Shown here: piece by piece, positions 44,870 to 54,119 of the stretch
Numbering within the stretch: position 1 is the first letter of the stretch
How the letters are laid out: every line of letters starts with the position of its first letter
Assembly: GCA_026397715.1 (NCBI GenBank)
Contig: JAPLUN010000420.1
Location: 44,533 to 108,532, forward strand
Origin: Verrucomicrobiota bacterium
GTDB taxonomy: Bacteria > Verrucomicrobiota > Verrucomicrobiia > Verrucomicrobiales > Verrucomicrobiaceae
Length of the DNA stretch: 64,000 nt
Reading direction: 5' to 3'
Made by a program: the position numbers and the translations under genes
Notes under the pieces: generated by a model
The model's input: the letters and a program-made list of their open reading frames with translations, nothing else
What the model was told of the DNA's origin: nothing
Databases searched by the model: none

Positions 44870-46993
44870 ATGAAACCATTTTCTATTCTCTTTTCTCTCT
44901 CTCTGACCGGCGCTGCGCTCGCGCAGCCTGCCACCTCGAAACTCCCCCCGACGACCGAACTCAAGGAAGTCATCATCACGGCGAAGAAAGATTCGCCTTC
45001 ACTCACAGTCCCAAGCCTGGAACTCCGCAAGGAACAGATCGCTGCATCCACGCCCGGCGGCGCCGGTGTGGTGGACGCGGAGTTTTACAAACGCGGCCGT
45101 GCCTCCACGCTGAAGGACGCGCTGGACTTCGCACCCGGCGTGCTGATTCAATCGCGCTTCGGTGCGGAGGAGTCGCGCCTTTCCATCCGTGGCTCCGGCC
45201 TGCAGCGCACCTTCCATGGTCGCGGCATCTGGTTGATGCAGGATGGCATCCCGCTGAACCTGGCGGACGGCGGCTTTGACATGCAGGCCATCGAGCCGCT
45301 GACGGCGAACTACATCGAAGTCTTCCGTGGTGCGAACGCGCTGCAGTACGGCTCCTCCACACTCGGGGGTGCGATCAACTTCATCTCCAACACGGGCTAC
45401 ACCGCGCCTGCCAGCCAGGCGCGCGTGGAGATCGGCAGCTTCAACACGCAGCGCGCGCAGATCTCCTCCGGCTTTGTCAGCGGGAACACGGATGTGTACG
45501 TGAGCATCACCGCTTCCCACACGGACGGATTCCGCGACTGGAGCAAGCAGGAGAGCTTCCGCGTCTTTGCGAACGTGGGCACCAAGATCAGCCCGAACTT
45601 GGAGAACCGCATCTACGTCACCTATGTTGACAGCAACTCCCAGCTCCCCGGAAACCTGACCAAGGCGCAGATGCAGGCCAATCCGCAGCAGGCCGCGCGG
45701 GGTTCCTTCATCCCGACCGCGCCCGGCGGCGCAGGCTACCAGGAGCGCAACTACCGGCTCTTCCGTCTGGCGGACAAGCTGACCTACAGCGACGGAGACA
45801 ACACCCTGACGCTGTCCACCTTCTGGTCATGGAAGGATCTGAATCATCCGATCTTCCAGGTCATTGACCAGCTCAGCAACGACCTCGGCTTTGACCTGCG
45901 CTACGAGCACAAGGGCAGTCTGCTGGGGCATGAAAACACCCTCACCGTGGGCACGGGCTTCATGTATGGCGGGACGAATGACAACCGCTTCTTCAACATC
46001 AATGGCTCACGTGGTGCGCAGGTGGCCGCCTACCGCCTGCAGGCCACGAACTTCAACTTCTACTTCCAGGACAAGCTGCAGCTCACGGAGAAGCTCTCCG
46101 CGTTTGCCGGTGCGCAGGTGGCCTATGCCTCACGCGAGCTGGACGAGCTGCAGTTCTTCACCGGCCCCAATCCGCCCGGCCAGTTCGGCCTGCCAAACAC
46201 CTTCAACAACAGCGACCGCCTGGAAGCCTGGGGCTTCAGTCCAAAACTCGGTCTGCTCTACGAAGTGGACCCCAAGACACAGATCTATTTCAACGCGAGC
46301 CGCAGCTTCGAACCGCCCACCTTGGGCGAGGCCACACCCGCCGGCACGGGCCTGCTGCAGTTGAAGCCGCAGACCGCCACCACCTTGGAAATCGGCACGC
46401 GCGGCCAGCGCGACCGTGTCTCCTGGGACTTCAGCTACTACTATGCGTGGGTGGAGCGCGAGCTGCTCGGCCTGGGCTCCCCCATCCTCACCCCCACGAC
46501 CACCGTGAACGCCGGCAGCACCATCCATCAGGGCGTCGAATTCGCGCTGAATGCGGATCTGCTGCGCGGCCTCGCGGTTTCATCCGACCGCCTGGTTCTG
46601 AACCAGAACTTCCTCTGGAACAACTTCAGCTTCAACAAGGACGCCGCCTATGGCAGCCGCCTGCTGCCCGGCTACTCGCCGGTGTATTACCGCGCGCAGC
46701 TCATCTATGAGCATCCCTGCGGCTTTTACGCCGGCCCCACGCTGGAGTGGTCTCCCTTCCGCTATGCCGCCGACCTGGCACGCACCACCTTTGCAGATCC
46801 GTATGCGCTGCTGGGCCTGAAGTTCGGCTACCGCACCAAGAAGGGCCTGTCCTTCTACGTTGAGGCCCGCAACCTCACCGACGAAAACTACAGCCCCACC
46901 GTCAACGTGGTGACCAATGCCACCACCTCCCCCGCCGTGTTCCTTCCCGGCGACGGCCGCTCCTTCTACGGCGGCATCGAGTGGAAGTGGTGA
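44870..46993 (+). CDS. TonB-dependent outer-membrane receptor
   Basis: 707 residues from MKPFSILFSLSLTGAALA, a signal peptide; the 112-codon upstream part in the track overlaps the previous gene. ELKEVIITAKKD is a TonB-box-like start. The plug follows (STLKDALDFAPGVLIQSRFG, ESRLSIRGSGLQRTFHGRG, YGSSTLGGAINFISN), then the barrel, ending in YGGIEWKW. It imports a metal complex or siderophore with ExbBD/TonB energy. Copper- or iron-type cargo is inferred from the neighbours. Confidence 0.9.
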   Translation: MKPFSILFSLSLTGAALAQPATSKLPPTTELKEVIITAKKDSPSLTVPSLELRKEQIAASTPGGAGVVDAEFYKRGRASTLKDALDFAPGVLIQSRFGAEESRLSIRGSGLQRTFHGRGIWLMQDGIPLNLADGGFDMQAIEPLTANYIEVFRGANALQYGSSTLGGAINFISNTGYTAPASQARVEIGSFNTQRAQISSGFVSGNTDVYVSITASHTDGFRDWSKQESFRVFANVGTKISPNLENRIYVTYVDSNSQLPGNLTKAQMQANPQQAARGSFIPTAPGGAGYQERNYRLFRLADKLTYSDGDNTLTLSTFWSWKDLNHPIFQVIDQLSNDLGFDLRYEHKGSLLGHENTLTVGTGFMYGGTNDNRFFNINGSRGAQVAAYRLQATNFNFYFQDKLQLTEKLSAFAGAQVAYASRELDELQFFTGPNPPGQFGLPNTFNNSDRLEAWGFSPKLGLLYEVDPKTQIYFNASRSFEPPTLGEATPAGTGLLQLKPQTATTLEIGTRGQRDRVSWDFSYYYAWVERELLGLGSPILTPTTTVNAGSTIHQGVEFALNADLLRGLAVSSDRLVLNQNFLWNNFSFNKDAAYGSRLLPGYSPVYYRAQLIYEHPCGFYAGPTLEWSPFRYAADLARTTFADPYALLGLKFGYRTKKGLSFYVEARNLTDENYSPTVNVVTNATTSPAVFLPGDGRSFYGGIEWKW

Positions 46994-47005
46994 GGGCCTC
47001 CTGCT

Positions 47006-47149
47006 GTAGGATGGGTGTGGCGACAGCCCGCCCGTCCCTCAGCGCATCGAAAACACACCGGCCTGCGAACGTTCTCGCAGTCGGGCGGTTTGGCGAAGCC
47101 ACTTTGATGTGATTGAGAGAACCCCATCCGCCAAACACACCCAACCTAC
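47006..47149 (-). repeat. 145-bp interspersed repeat, copy B (inverted)
   Basis: Reverse complement of the element at 37560-37704. Starts GTAGGATGGGTGTG on the plus strand and ends CACACCCAACCTAC. It lies between the TonB receptor and the PepSY gene. Confidence 0.85.
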
Positions 47150-47195
47150 GGCCAAGCCACCCCACCGTTCGTCATTCGTCATTTCCTTTCCCCTC

Positions 47196-47900
47196 ATGAA
47201 CTCCCGCCTCATCCGCAAACTCCACCGCTGGCTCGGCCTGCTCTTCAGTGTCTCCGTGCTCATCGCCTCCGGCAGCGGCGTCCTGCACAATGTCATGACG
47301 CGCACCCAGGCGCCACCACCGCAGGCGAAGCCCTCGGGCGGCGGCATGGATGTGAACGCGATCAAAGTCAGCGTGGCCGAGGCGGTCGCCAAACTGGCCG
47401 AAGAAAAACCCGAGGTGCAGGCGGTCAATCTGCGCGGCATCGGCGGCCAGCCCTGGTACCAGATTTACACCAAGACCTCACGCGCACCGCAGTACGTCAG
47501 CGCCGTGGATGGCAAGGTGGACTCCGCCATGGATGAAGCCTACGCCGCCGAGATCGCGAAAAATTTCCTCGCTGGAGCCGGGGTGAAAAAGACGGACTTC
47601 CTCACCGCCTTCAACACCGAGTACATCAACATCTTCCGCATCCTGCCCGTGTACCGCTTTGACACCGGAGATGCGCTGGACACCCGCGTCTATGTCTCCA
47701 CCACCACCGGCAGCGTGACGCGCCACACCGACAAGCAGCGCCAGTTTGAAGCCACCGTGTTCACAAACTTCCACAAGCTCGGCTTCATCCCCAACAAGGA
47801 CACCCGCGACCTCGTGCTCACCGTGGTGACCTTCGGCGTCTTCCTCGTCGCCTGCCTCGGCATCGCGCTTTTCTTTGCCACCCGGCCAAAGAAACGGTGA
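47196..47900 (+). CDS. PepSY-associated transmembrane protein
   Basis: 234 residues from MNSRLIRKLHRWLGLLFSV (track start 29 codons earlier, inside the repeat). RKLHRWLGLLF and the N-terminal helix, then PepSY-like segments IKVSVAEAVAKLAEEK and YVSTTTGSVTRHTDKQRQF, and a final helix VTFGVFLVACLGIALFF. PepSY-TM proteins often accompany TonB receptors for siderophores and can act in ferric reduction. It follows the receptor, separated only by the repeat. Confidence 0.8.
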   Translation: MNSRLIRKLHRWLGLLFSVSVLIASGSGVLHNVMTRTQAPPPQAKPSGGGMDVNAIKVSVAEAVAKLAEEKPEVQAVNLRGIGGQPWYQIYTKTSRAPQYVSAVDGKVDSAMDEAYAAEIAKNFLAGAGVKKTDFLTAFNTEYINIFRILPVYRFDTGDALDTRVYVSTTTGSVTRHTDKQRQFEATVFTNFHKLGFIPNKDTRDLVLTVVTFGVFLVACLGIALFFATRPKKR

Positions 47901-47932
47901 GAGTTCACTCGCGGCTGAGTATAAAATGAAGC

Positions 47933-49171
47933 ATGCGCCGCCTCCTGCTCCTCACTCTGCTGCTCGCAGGTTGCGGCCGTGAGGTGAGGCAGGTGCCCCT
48001 GCCAGCGCAGGCCTATGTGTGGCAGCGGGCTTGGACTCCGGAGGTGTCAGCGGCAGTGCGTGCATCCGGGTTCGATGCCCTGCATGTGCTCGCCGCCGAG
48101 TTCAGCTACAAGAATGACAAGCCCGAGATCACGGTCATCACCCCTGACTGGCGGGCGCTGGGAGATTCTGGCAGGCCAATCAGCGCGGTGCTGCGCGTGC
48201 ATGCTTCCGTGGGGAAAACCGGCTGGAACGAAGCGCTGATCCAGGAGATGCGCCGGCTGTGCACCGACACCGTCTCCCGGTTCAAAGCCGGTGGCGTGAG
48301 TGTGGCCGAACTTCAGCTCGACTATGACTGCGCGGAATCACGACTGGCAGACTACGCGCGGCTGCTGGGCGCTTTGCACACGGACGTTCGCATCTGCATC
48401 ACCGCACTGCCCGCGTGGCTGCGGCATGCCTCGGCGAAGAATCTGCTGCGCCTGTCTCCCGGTTATGTGCTTCAGGTGCACTCCCTGCACCTGCCGAAAA
48501 ACGGTGGCCTGACCGGGCTCATGGATCTGAATGAAACGCACGCGGCGGTGGAGCGTGCGGAGCAGATTGGCGTGCCGTTTCGCGTGGCGCTGCCGACTTA
48601 CTCCTGCGTGGTGGAGTTTGCGGACGATGGCCGCGTACGCGAAGTGCACGGCGAGGACATGCCCGCCGGCCTTGCCCTCAGCAGCCGCAGCTATGCGGTG
48701 CTCGATTCGGATGCCTACGCTTTGTCGGCGCTCATTGCGGACTGGCGTGCCCATGCTTCCCCGCTTATGCATGCTATTATCTGGTATCGTCTGCCAGTCA
48801 GCGGCGACCGCCTGAACTGGTCCGCAGAATTGCTGAACAAGGTCAGCATGGGCGAAACGCTCAAGCGCGGCTGGGTGGCGGCGGTCCGTCCCAACAAAGA
48901 AGGCCACAGTGAAATCATTCTGCAACAAAAGGGCGAAGCGCCGGATGATCTGCCGCATGAAGTGCTGGTCTCATGGCAGGGTGGCGAGACCGAGGGCTGC
49001 GATGGCCTGCGTGGCTACAAGGTCACGAAGCAGGCGCCCGGGAGCCTGACACTGAGGCTGGAGCAACCGGCACGTTTTGGACGTGTGCAGCCGGAGCAGC
49101 AGATCGTGGCCGGGTGGCTGCGCCTGCCGGAGGGGCCGGAGGTGAAAATGGCGGCGCGCATAATTCGTTGA
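47933..49171 (+). CDS. DUF3142 lipoprotein
   Basis: 412 residues. Signal and lipobox LLLAGC, then YVWQRAWTPEVSAAVRASGFD and ELQLDYDCAESRLADYARLL, the DUF3142 signature, with TIM-barrel-like repeats (VRICITALPAWL, PFRVALPTYSC). It may be a glycosidase-like surface protein; activity unknown. The next gene starts 42 bases later, likely in the same operon. Confidence 0.8.
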   Translation: MRRLLLLTLLLAGCGREVRQVPLPAQAYVWQRAWTPEVSAAVRASGFDALHVLAAEFSYKNDKPEITVITPDWRALGDSGRPISAVLRVHASVGKTGWNEALIQEMRRLCTDTVSRFKAGGVSVAELQLDYDCAESRLADYARLLGALHTDVRICITALPAWLRHASAKNLLRLSPGYVLQVHSLHLPKNGGLTGLMDLNETHAAVERAEQIGVPFRVALPTYSCVVEFADDGRVREVHGEDMPAGLALSSRSYAVLDSDAYALSALIADWRAHASPLMHAIIWYRLPVSGDRLNWSAELLNKVSMGETLKRGWVAAVRPNKEGHSEIILQQKGEAPDDLPHEVLVSWQGGETEGCDGLRGYKVTKQAPGSLTLRLEQPARFGRVQPEQQIVAGWLRLPEGPEVKMAARIIR

Positions 49172-49213
49172 AAAGTCCTTAGCGTTTTTCATTAACGGAA
49201 TAAAACTGCCGCC

Positions 49214-51466
49214 ATGACTCTGCGCCCCACTTCGGGCCATGGCTGGCTTTGCGCTTCGACCCTGCTCGGCACCGTCGCTGTCCTTGCCTGCGGCCCCTTT
49301 TTTCCTGAAAACGCCCTGGATCAGCCACGAGGCATCCTGCGGCCTCCCTTGTTTCATTTCCAAAGTGAAATGAAACAGACGGCACTGCCGCCCGACATTC
49401 TTGTGACGCAGCCGCCCGGCACGCCTGCCTTCACCCTCGATCTCGAAATGGAGGAGCTGAAGCAGATCATGGCAGGACAGCCCGTGGATGAGGCCTGGTT
49501 CCACAGCTACCGGGAGCTGAGGCGCGCGATGCTCCATGACGGCGACCGTTCGGAGCACAACATGCGTCCCAAAGACGACATGAACACTCCGGCCTGGTCC
49601 AAGGTGAAACAGGACCTTGCCAAAATCATCGCTCCCCTGCCGGAGGACATGCGGCTCTATTTGCAAGGCGCGGCGGCACATCTGGATGCGAAGGATTCGG
49701 TCGCTGATGACCCCTTCAAAACAGCGTGCGACTTCTGGCGGCAGCTGCTCGCGCTGCCCGCAGAGAAGCGCGCCAACCGCAGCACCTGGGCGGCATGGAT
49801 GCTCTTCCGCACCACGTCGTATGAAGAGCAGGGCCGCTGGCTGGCCGAGACGCGCAGGCTGGCGCGCGCAGGATTCAAAGACTGCCTGCATCTGGGCATC
49901 GAGGCCGCCTACATTCTCGGCAGGGAGAGCAGCGACTATGCGGAAGCCTCCGAAGTGAAAGCAGCCGAGTGGAAGCGTGCCGCCATGCTGCGCGCTCCGC
50001 TGGGCCTCAGCCGTGCGGAGGACCGCCTGCGGCATGACCGGCGCCTGCTCATGGATTGGAGCGAGGACTTTGCGCGCGAAGTCGTGGCAGACCCATTTCT
50101 CCGGCGTGTGCAAATGCTCCAGCTCATTGAAAGCATGGAGTCTCTGGGTGGCTGGTCGACGGGCCAGCCGCAGAAGCCTTTGATCGATGACAATCTGCAG
50201 CAGTGGCTGGCGTCTTTTGAGAAAGCAGGAGTCACAGACCAGCAGGAGGCCGTCCTGCTGGCCTGGATCACCTACAATGCCGCCCGCTTTGACGAGGCCC
50301 GCCGCTGGCTGGCACTGGCGCCCGCCGAGGATGTGAACGCCCTGGCCCTGCGTGGCAAGCTCGCGGCCATGAGGGGGAACCGCCATGAGGCCCAGCAGGC
50401 CCTCACACGCATGGCGACCAAGCTGCCCACGCCTGAACCCGATGCGCGCAGAGAGTGGGAGGATGCCCAAAGCAACGAATGGTACCCCCTCAGCAGCGCC
50501 AATTATTCCGCCGTTCGCACGCACAAGCTTCTCGCGGATTGCGCTGTGGCGCAGGTCGCCCGCAATGACTTTGCCGGTGCCTTGCAAACCTTTCTGCGCA
50601 CCGACTACTGGAGTGATGCAGCCTACATCTCCGAGCGGCTGCTGTCCGTGGATGAGCTGCTCACGCTCTCACACAGTGGCAAGATTCGGCCGCTGAAAAA
50701 AATGGTCGTGCCGGATGCTGAGCCTCGGACCGGTCCGCTGAGCATTGGCTTTCTGCAAACGAAATACGGTGGGTGGCAGGAGCCTGATGGGATCGACCGC
50801 TTCACCTATCTCGTCGCCCGCCGGCTGGCCCGTGAGGGCTTGATCAAAGAAGCCTGCAAGCTGCTGCCACCGGACCTCGAACGCGCGCTCCTGCGTTTCG
50901 ATGCCGAACGGCGCCGCTCCAAAGATGCACGCCTGCCTGCCGCAGAACGCGGACGCGCGCTGTGGACGGCGGCACAGATCGAGCGCAGCCTCGGCATGGA
51001 ATTGTTTGGCTATGAAGACGCTCCGGACTTCACGCTGTGCTCAGGTTTGTTCAAACTGGACTCTTTCCAAGAACGGCGGAAGTCACCACTGTGGCGCTCC
51101 AGCTGGGAGGATGCACCGCAGACACCCGAGGAGACGCTGAACTTCAAACCCGTGCTCCCCGCCACGGCAGACGAGCTCTGGAGCCTGCGTCACTACAGCC
51201 CGCCTACCGAACGACGCTTTCACTACCGCTACGTCGCGGCTGATCTCGCTTGGCGTGCGGCGGGTCTCATGCCGGATGACCAGGAAGAAACCGCCCACGT
51301 GCTCGCCACGGCGGGCGACTGGCTTAAAAATCGCGACAACAAATCTGCCGATCGTTTTTACAAGGCCCTGGTGAACCGCAATCCCTCCGTGCCTCTGGCT
51401 CAGGAGGCCGACCAAAAGCGCTGGTTTCCGGAAGTGAACTGGCACTTTGATCTCACCCTGGAGTGA
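49214..51466 (+). CDS. Secreted helical-repeat protein with ACGPFFP motif
   Basis: 750 residues. The N-terminal hydrophobic segment ends in VLACGPFFPE, consistent with a lipoprotein-type start. The rest is alpha-helical and Leu/Ala/Arg-rich in TPR-like pairs (EAVLLAWITYNAARFDEARRW, LALRGKLAAMRGNRHEAQQAL). It follows the DUF3142 gene and probably works with it. I recognise no enzyme signature. Confidence 0.65.
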   Translation: MTLRPTSGHGWLCASTLLGTVAVLACGPFFPENALDQPRGILRPPLFHFQSEMKQTALPPDILVTQPPGTPAFTLDLEMEELKQIMAGQPVDEAWFHSYRELRRAMLHDGDRSEHNMRPKDDMNTPAWSKVKQDLAKIIAPLPEDMRLYLQGAAAHLDAKDSVADDPFKTACDFWRQLLALPAEKRANRSTWAAWMLFRTTSYEEQGRWLAETRRLARAGFKDCLHLGIEAAYILGRESSDYAEASEVKAAEWKRAAMLRAPLGLSRAEDRLRHDRRLLMDWSEDFAREVVADPFLRRVQMLQLIESMESLGGWSTGQPQKPLIDDNLQQWLASFEKAGVTDQQEAVLLAWITYNAARFDEARRWLALAPAEDVNALALRGKLAAMRGNRHEAQQALTRMATKLPTPEPDARREWEDAQSNEWYPLSSANYSAVRTHKLLADCAVAQVARNDFAGALQTFLRTDYWSDAAYISERLLSVDELLTLSHSGKIRPLKKMVVPDAEPRTGPLSIGFLQTKYGGWQEPDGIDRFTYLVARRLAREGLIKEACKLLPPDLERALLRFDAERRRSKDARLPAAERGRALWTAAQIERSLGMELFGYEDAPDFTLCSGLFKLDSFQERRKSPLWRSSWEDAPQTPEETLNFKPVLPATADELWSLRHYSPPTERRFHYRYVAADLAWRAAGLMPDDQEETAHVLATAGDWLKNRDNKSADRFYKALVNRNPSVPLAQEADQKRWFPEVNWHFDLTLE

Positions 51467-51487
51467 AGCGCCGGAGATCTTTCCTGC

Positions 51488-51511
51488 GCCACCCGGCCGA
51501 AGAAACGGTGA
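51488..51511 (+). pseudogene. Short copy of the PepSY gene 3' end
   Basis: 24 bases encode ATRPKKR and a stop, identical in protein to the last codons of the PepSY gene at 47877-47900 and differing by one base in DNA. Nothing upstream matches, so it is a fragment left from a duplication or recombination, or a coincidence of sequence. Confidence 0.45.
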
Positions 51512-51578
51512 ATTACAAACGAGGCGTGTTTTTGCCCTTCCTGTTTTTCAGGGGATCGGTTAAACACGCCTATCGCTT

Positions 51579-52064
51579 ATGAAAAACATTCTGATCCTCG
51601 CCACCTTCGCGCTCTGCCTCACCACCGCGCGTGCTGACTTGACCGCCTCTCACCAGGCAGCCATCGAAAAACTGGTGGTCGCCCTTCAGGTGCAAAAACA
51701 ATTCGAGAGCAACCTGATCCTCGGCTTTGAGGCCGGCATGGGCGGCACGGCAGACCAGATCAAAGCCATGCCCCCGGAGATGCAGCAGAAGTTCGCCACC
51801 GGCATGGAAAAGGTCAAGACCGCCATCCTTGAGCAGATGGGCTGGGCAAAGCTCAAGCCTGAGATCGTCGTGATCTATGGCAAAAATTTCACCGAACAGG
51901 AGGCGAAGGACGTCACTGCGCTGATGGAATCGCCCGCCGGCCAGCTGCTTCTTGGCAAGCAGCTCAAGGTGTCTGCCGACTTGATGAAGGAGACTCAGGA
52001 GAAGATGAAAGTATTGCAGCCGCAGATCATGCAGATCATGCAGGCAGAGATGACCAAGCAATAA
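51579..52064 (+). CDS. DUF2059 exported protein
   Basis: 161 residues with signal MKNILILATFALCLTTARA. The family pattern is visible: a helical region with YGKNFTEQEAKDVTALMESPAGQLLLGKQ, in which the FTEQEAKDVTALMESPAG stretch is the DUF2059 core. Function unknown. Confidence 0.82.
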   Translation: MKNILILATFALCLTTARADLTASHQAAIEKLVVALQVQKQFESNLILGFEAGMGGTADQIKAMPPEMQQKFATGMEKVKTAILEQMGWAKLKPEIVVIYGKNFTEQEAKDVTALMESPAGQLLLGKQLKVSADLMKETQEKMKVLQPQIMQIMQAEMTKQ

Positions 52065-52095
52065 GACGAACCCGGTTGCGTACGTTTCCTTCGCC

Positions 52096-53112
52096 ATGAT
52101 CTCACGCCTTCTGTCCCTTCCTGCTGTCACCCTTCTGTCCCTTGCCAGCGCCAGCCTGCTGCACGCGCAGGCCCCTACGGCAGAGCTGGTTTCCGTGGAA
52201 AAAATCTCGGACAAGGCCCCGCACAACGGCGCCACCGACATCACGCGGTTTCAGAACCTCTTCTACTGCTGCTTCCGTGAGGCAGACTCCCCCACCAAAG
52301 GCGAGGGCGTCATCCACACCCTCATCTCCGCCAATGGCAAGGTCTGGGTGGACAACGTCACCCTCAACGAGCCCGGCGTGGATCTGCGCGATCCCAAGCT
52401 CATCGTCACGCCGGATGAAAAGCGCCTCTACCTGCTCTGCGGCGGTGAGTCCGCCACGCTGGGCCGCCAGACACGCTACGCCACCTCCATGGACGGCAAG
52501 GTCTGGACCCCGCTGCAGAAGCTCCTGGCCAAAGGCGACTGGCTCTGGCGCGCCACCATCAATCCGGCGGACAAACGCTTCTACGGCGCCAGCTTCAACA
52601 TCCACCCCAGCTCCGGCGGCCCTGCGCCCGAGAAGGAGTGGTCGCTGAAAACCTACGCCAGCGAGGACGGCTCCGTCTGGCAGCTCTCCTCCCTCATGAA
52701 CGTGCCCGGCCAGCCCGGAGAAACCACGCTGCGCTTCCTCAAAGACGGCACCGCACTCGCCCTCATCGCCCGTCAGGGTGGCGACCGCAAAGGCGTGATC
52801 GGCATGGCCAAGGCCCCGTATCGCGACTGGACCTACGCCGCCACCGGCCTGCCCCTCGGCGGCCCGAACTTCATCGAACTGCCCGATGGCAAACTCATCG
52901 CCGGCTCCCGTGGTTTCGGCAAAACCCCCGGCGCCCACATGGTCCTCTTCGCCATGACCCCCACCAGCCTCACCCCCATCCTCGAACTCCCCAGCGGCGG
53001 CGACTGCAGCTACCCCGGCCTCTACTGGCACGACGACCTCCTCCACGTGACCTATTACTCCAGCCACGAAGGCAAACCCGCGATCTATTATGCGCGGGTG
53101 AAGGTGAAGTAG
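52096..53112 (+). CDS. Sialidase-like (BNR/propeller) exported protein
   Basis: 338 residues with a signal peptide (LPAVTLLSLASASLLHA). The body is a propeller with repeated strands such as FYCCFREADSP, RLYLLCGGES, RYATSMDGKVW, TYASEDGSVW and YYSSHEGKPAIYYARV. The FREAD and SxDGxxW (Asp-box-like) patterns suggest an exo-sialidase or glycoside-lyase relative; catalytic residues were not assigned. Confidence 0.65.
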   Translation: MISRLLSLPAVTLLSLASASLLHAQAPTAELVSVEKISDKAPHNGATDITRFQNLFYCCFREADSPTKGEGVIHTLISANGKVWVDNVTLNEPGVDLRDPKLIVTPDEKRLYLLCGGESATLGRQTRYATSMDGKVWTPLQKLLAKGDWLWRATINPADKRFYGASFNIHPSSGGPAPEKEWSLKTYASEDGSVWQLSSLMNVPGQPGETTLRFLKDGTALALIARQGGDRKGVIGMAKAPYRDWTYAATGLPLGGPNFIELPDGKLIAGSRGFGKTPGAHMVLFAMTPTSLTPILELPSGGDCSYPGLYWHDDLLHVTYYSSHEGKPAIYYARVKVK

Positions 53113-53177
53113 GTGATGCTTCCTGCCGTGCATTCCCACAATGCTCCATTCACGCTACCATCAACGGGTTGCACGAT

Positions 53178-53474
53178 TTAACACATCCATGCACCCGTCT
53201 GTTGGATCGTGGTGATGCTCCCATCTTCCACGCGAATCCCGAATTCCAATCCTCTACAGTACCAGTCCTTGCTCTTCGTGCTGGTCTTCACAACGAAATC
53301 ATAATCAGGGTCTGTAGGTTCTTCTCGCTCGTCCCAATGCGATGAGCGATACTCTTCACGCGTTTGCAGTCCGCAAACGTCCTGCCGGGTGAGTGTCTGC
53401 AGGACCGCGCAAATATGAGCTTCCAGTTCATTGCGCGGCTGATAAGGCTGGTCGGGTTCACCAAGAATTCGCAT
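53178..53474 (-). CDS. Hypothetical small protein
   Basis: 98 residues. Acidic, with YDFVVKTSTKSKDWYCRGLEFGIRVEDG near the end. No domain recognised. It lies downstream of another leftward hypothetical gene (73 bases apart). Confidence 0.5.
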   Translation of the reverse strand: MRILGEPDQPYQPRNELEAHICAVLQTLTRQDVCGLQTREEYRSSHWDEREEPTDPDYDFVVKTSTKSKDWYCRGLEFGIRVEDGSITTIQQTGAWMC

Positions 53475-53546
53475 CGGGTCTCCTTGCTAAGTTTCCGGCC
53501 GCAGCGGCACCAATGGGAGGACAGGCATTCCGCATGAGGAGCAGCT

Positions 53547-54017
53547 TCACGATTGGCTAAGAGGTTGGAATTCCAGCGAGGCAGGCGACTCAAAACTTCC
53601 TTCGAATCTGCATATCGAATCGTGCCCGGCAAGAAATCCAAAATTCGCCGCATAGTAGATCACATGCGCATCTCCGACAGGCACGGGCAATGAGAAGGTA
53701 AACACAGCGTGGCGGCGGGAATCGCGCGTGCGCGTTGAATAGCGGGAAAACAACAGCTCAATCACATCTCGCTCGGTGCGGTTGGCGAGGGGGTCGAGGG
53801 AAAAGAAGGACGTCAAATCCGTGCCTGCATCCTGCGAAGCCTGAAGGCTGCGGATTGAAAAATGAGGCTCGTCCGAAAAACCGTTCAACCGATGCCTCAG
53901 CGCCTCTGCAGAAATAGAGCGACGATAAACTTCAATTCGCGGAGCGGTGGCTGCATCAGGCCGATTTATTTCCGACATGACAATCTGCTCAAGAATATTG
54001 AATGAGTCGAAGCTCAT
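53547..54017 (-). CDS. Hypothetical protein
   Basis: About 156 residues from the ATG at 54017; a TTG at 54080 would add 21 residues and an ATG at 53978 would remove 13. Contains TERDVIELLFSRYSTRTRDSRRHAVFTFSLPVPVGDAH. No recognised domain. Confidence 0.5.
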   Translation of the reverse strand: MSFDSFNILEQIVMSEINRPDAATAPRIEVYRRSISAEALRHRLNGFSDEPHFSIRSLQASQDAGTDLTSFFSLDPLANRTERDVIELLFSRYSTRTRDSRRHAVFTFSLPVPVGDAHVIYYAANFGFLAGHDSICRFEGSFESPASLEFQPLSQS

Positions 54018-54119
54018 GTTGCGAAGGGCTGCTGGCCAAGCCTGAGCATGGGATGCGAGACCTTTTTTGTCGAGCGCCAATGGCTCACGCTTTCAGAGAA
54101 AAAAGACGCCTGTCACTAT

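Noticed and set aside
48971-50587. 538-codon leftward open frame
   Set aside because: Antisense to the DUF3142 gene end and the ACGPFFP gene; no start context or domain.
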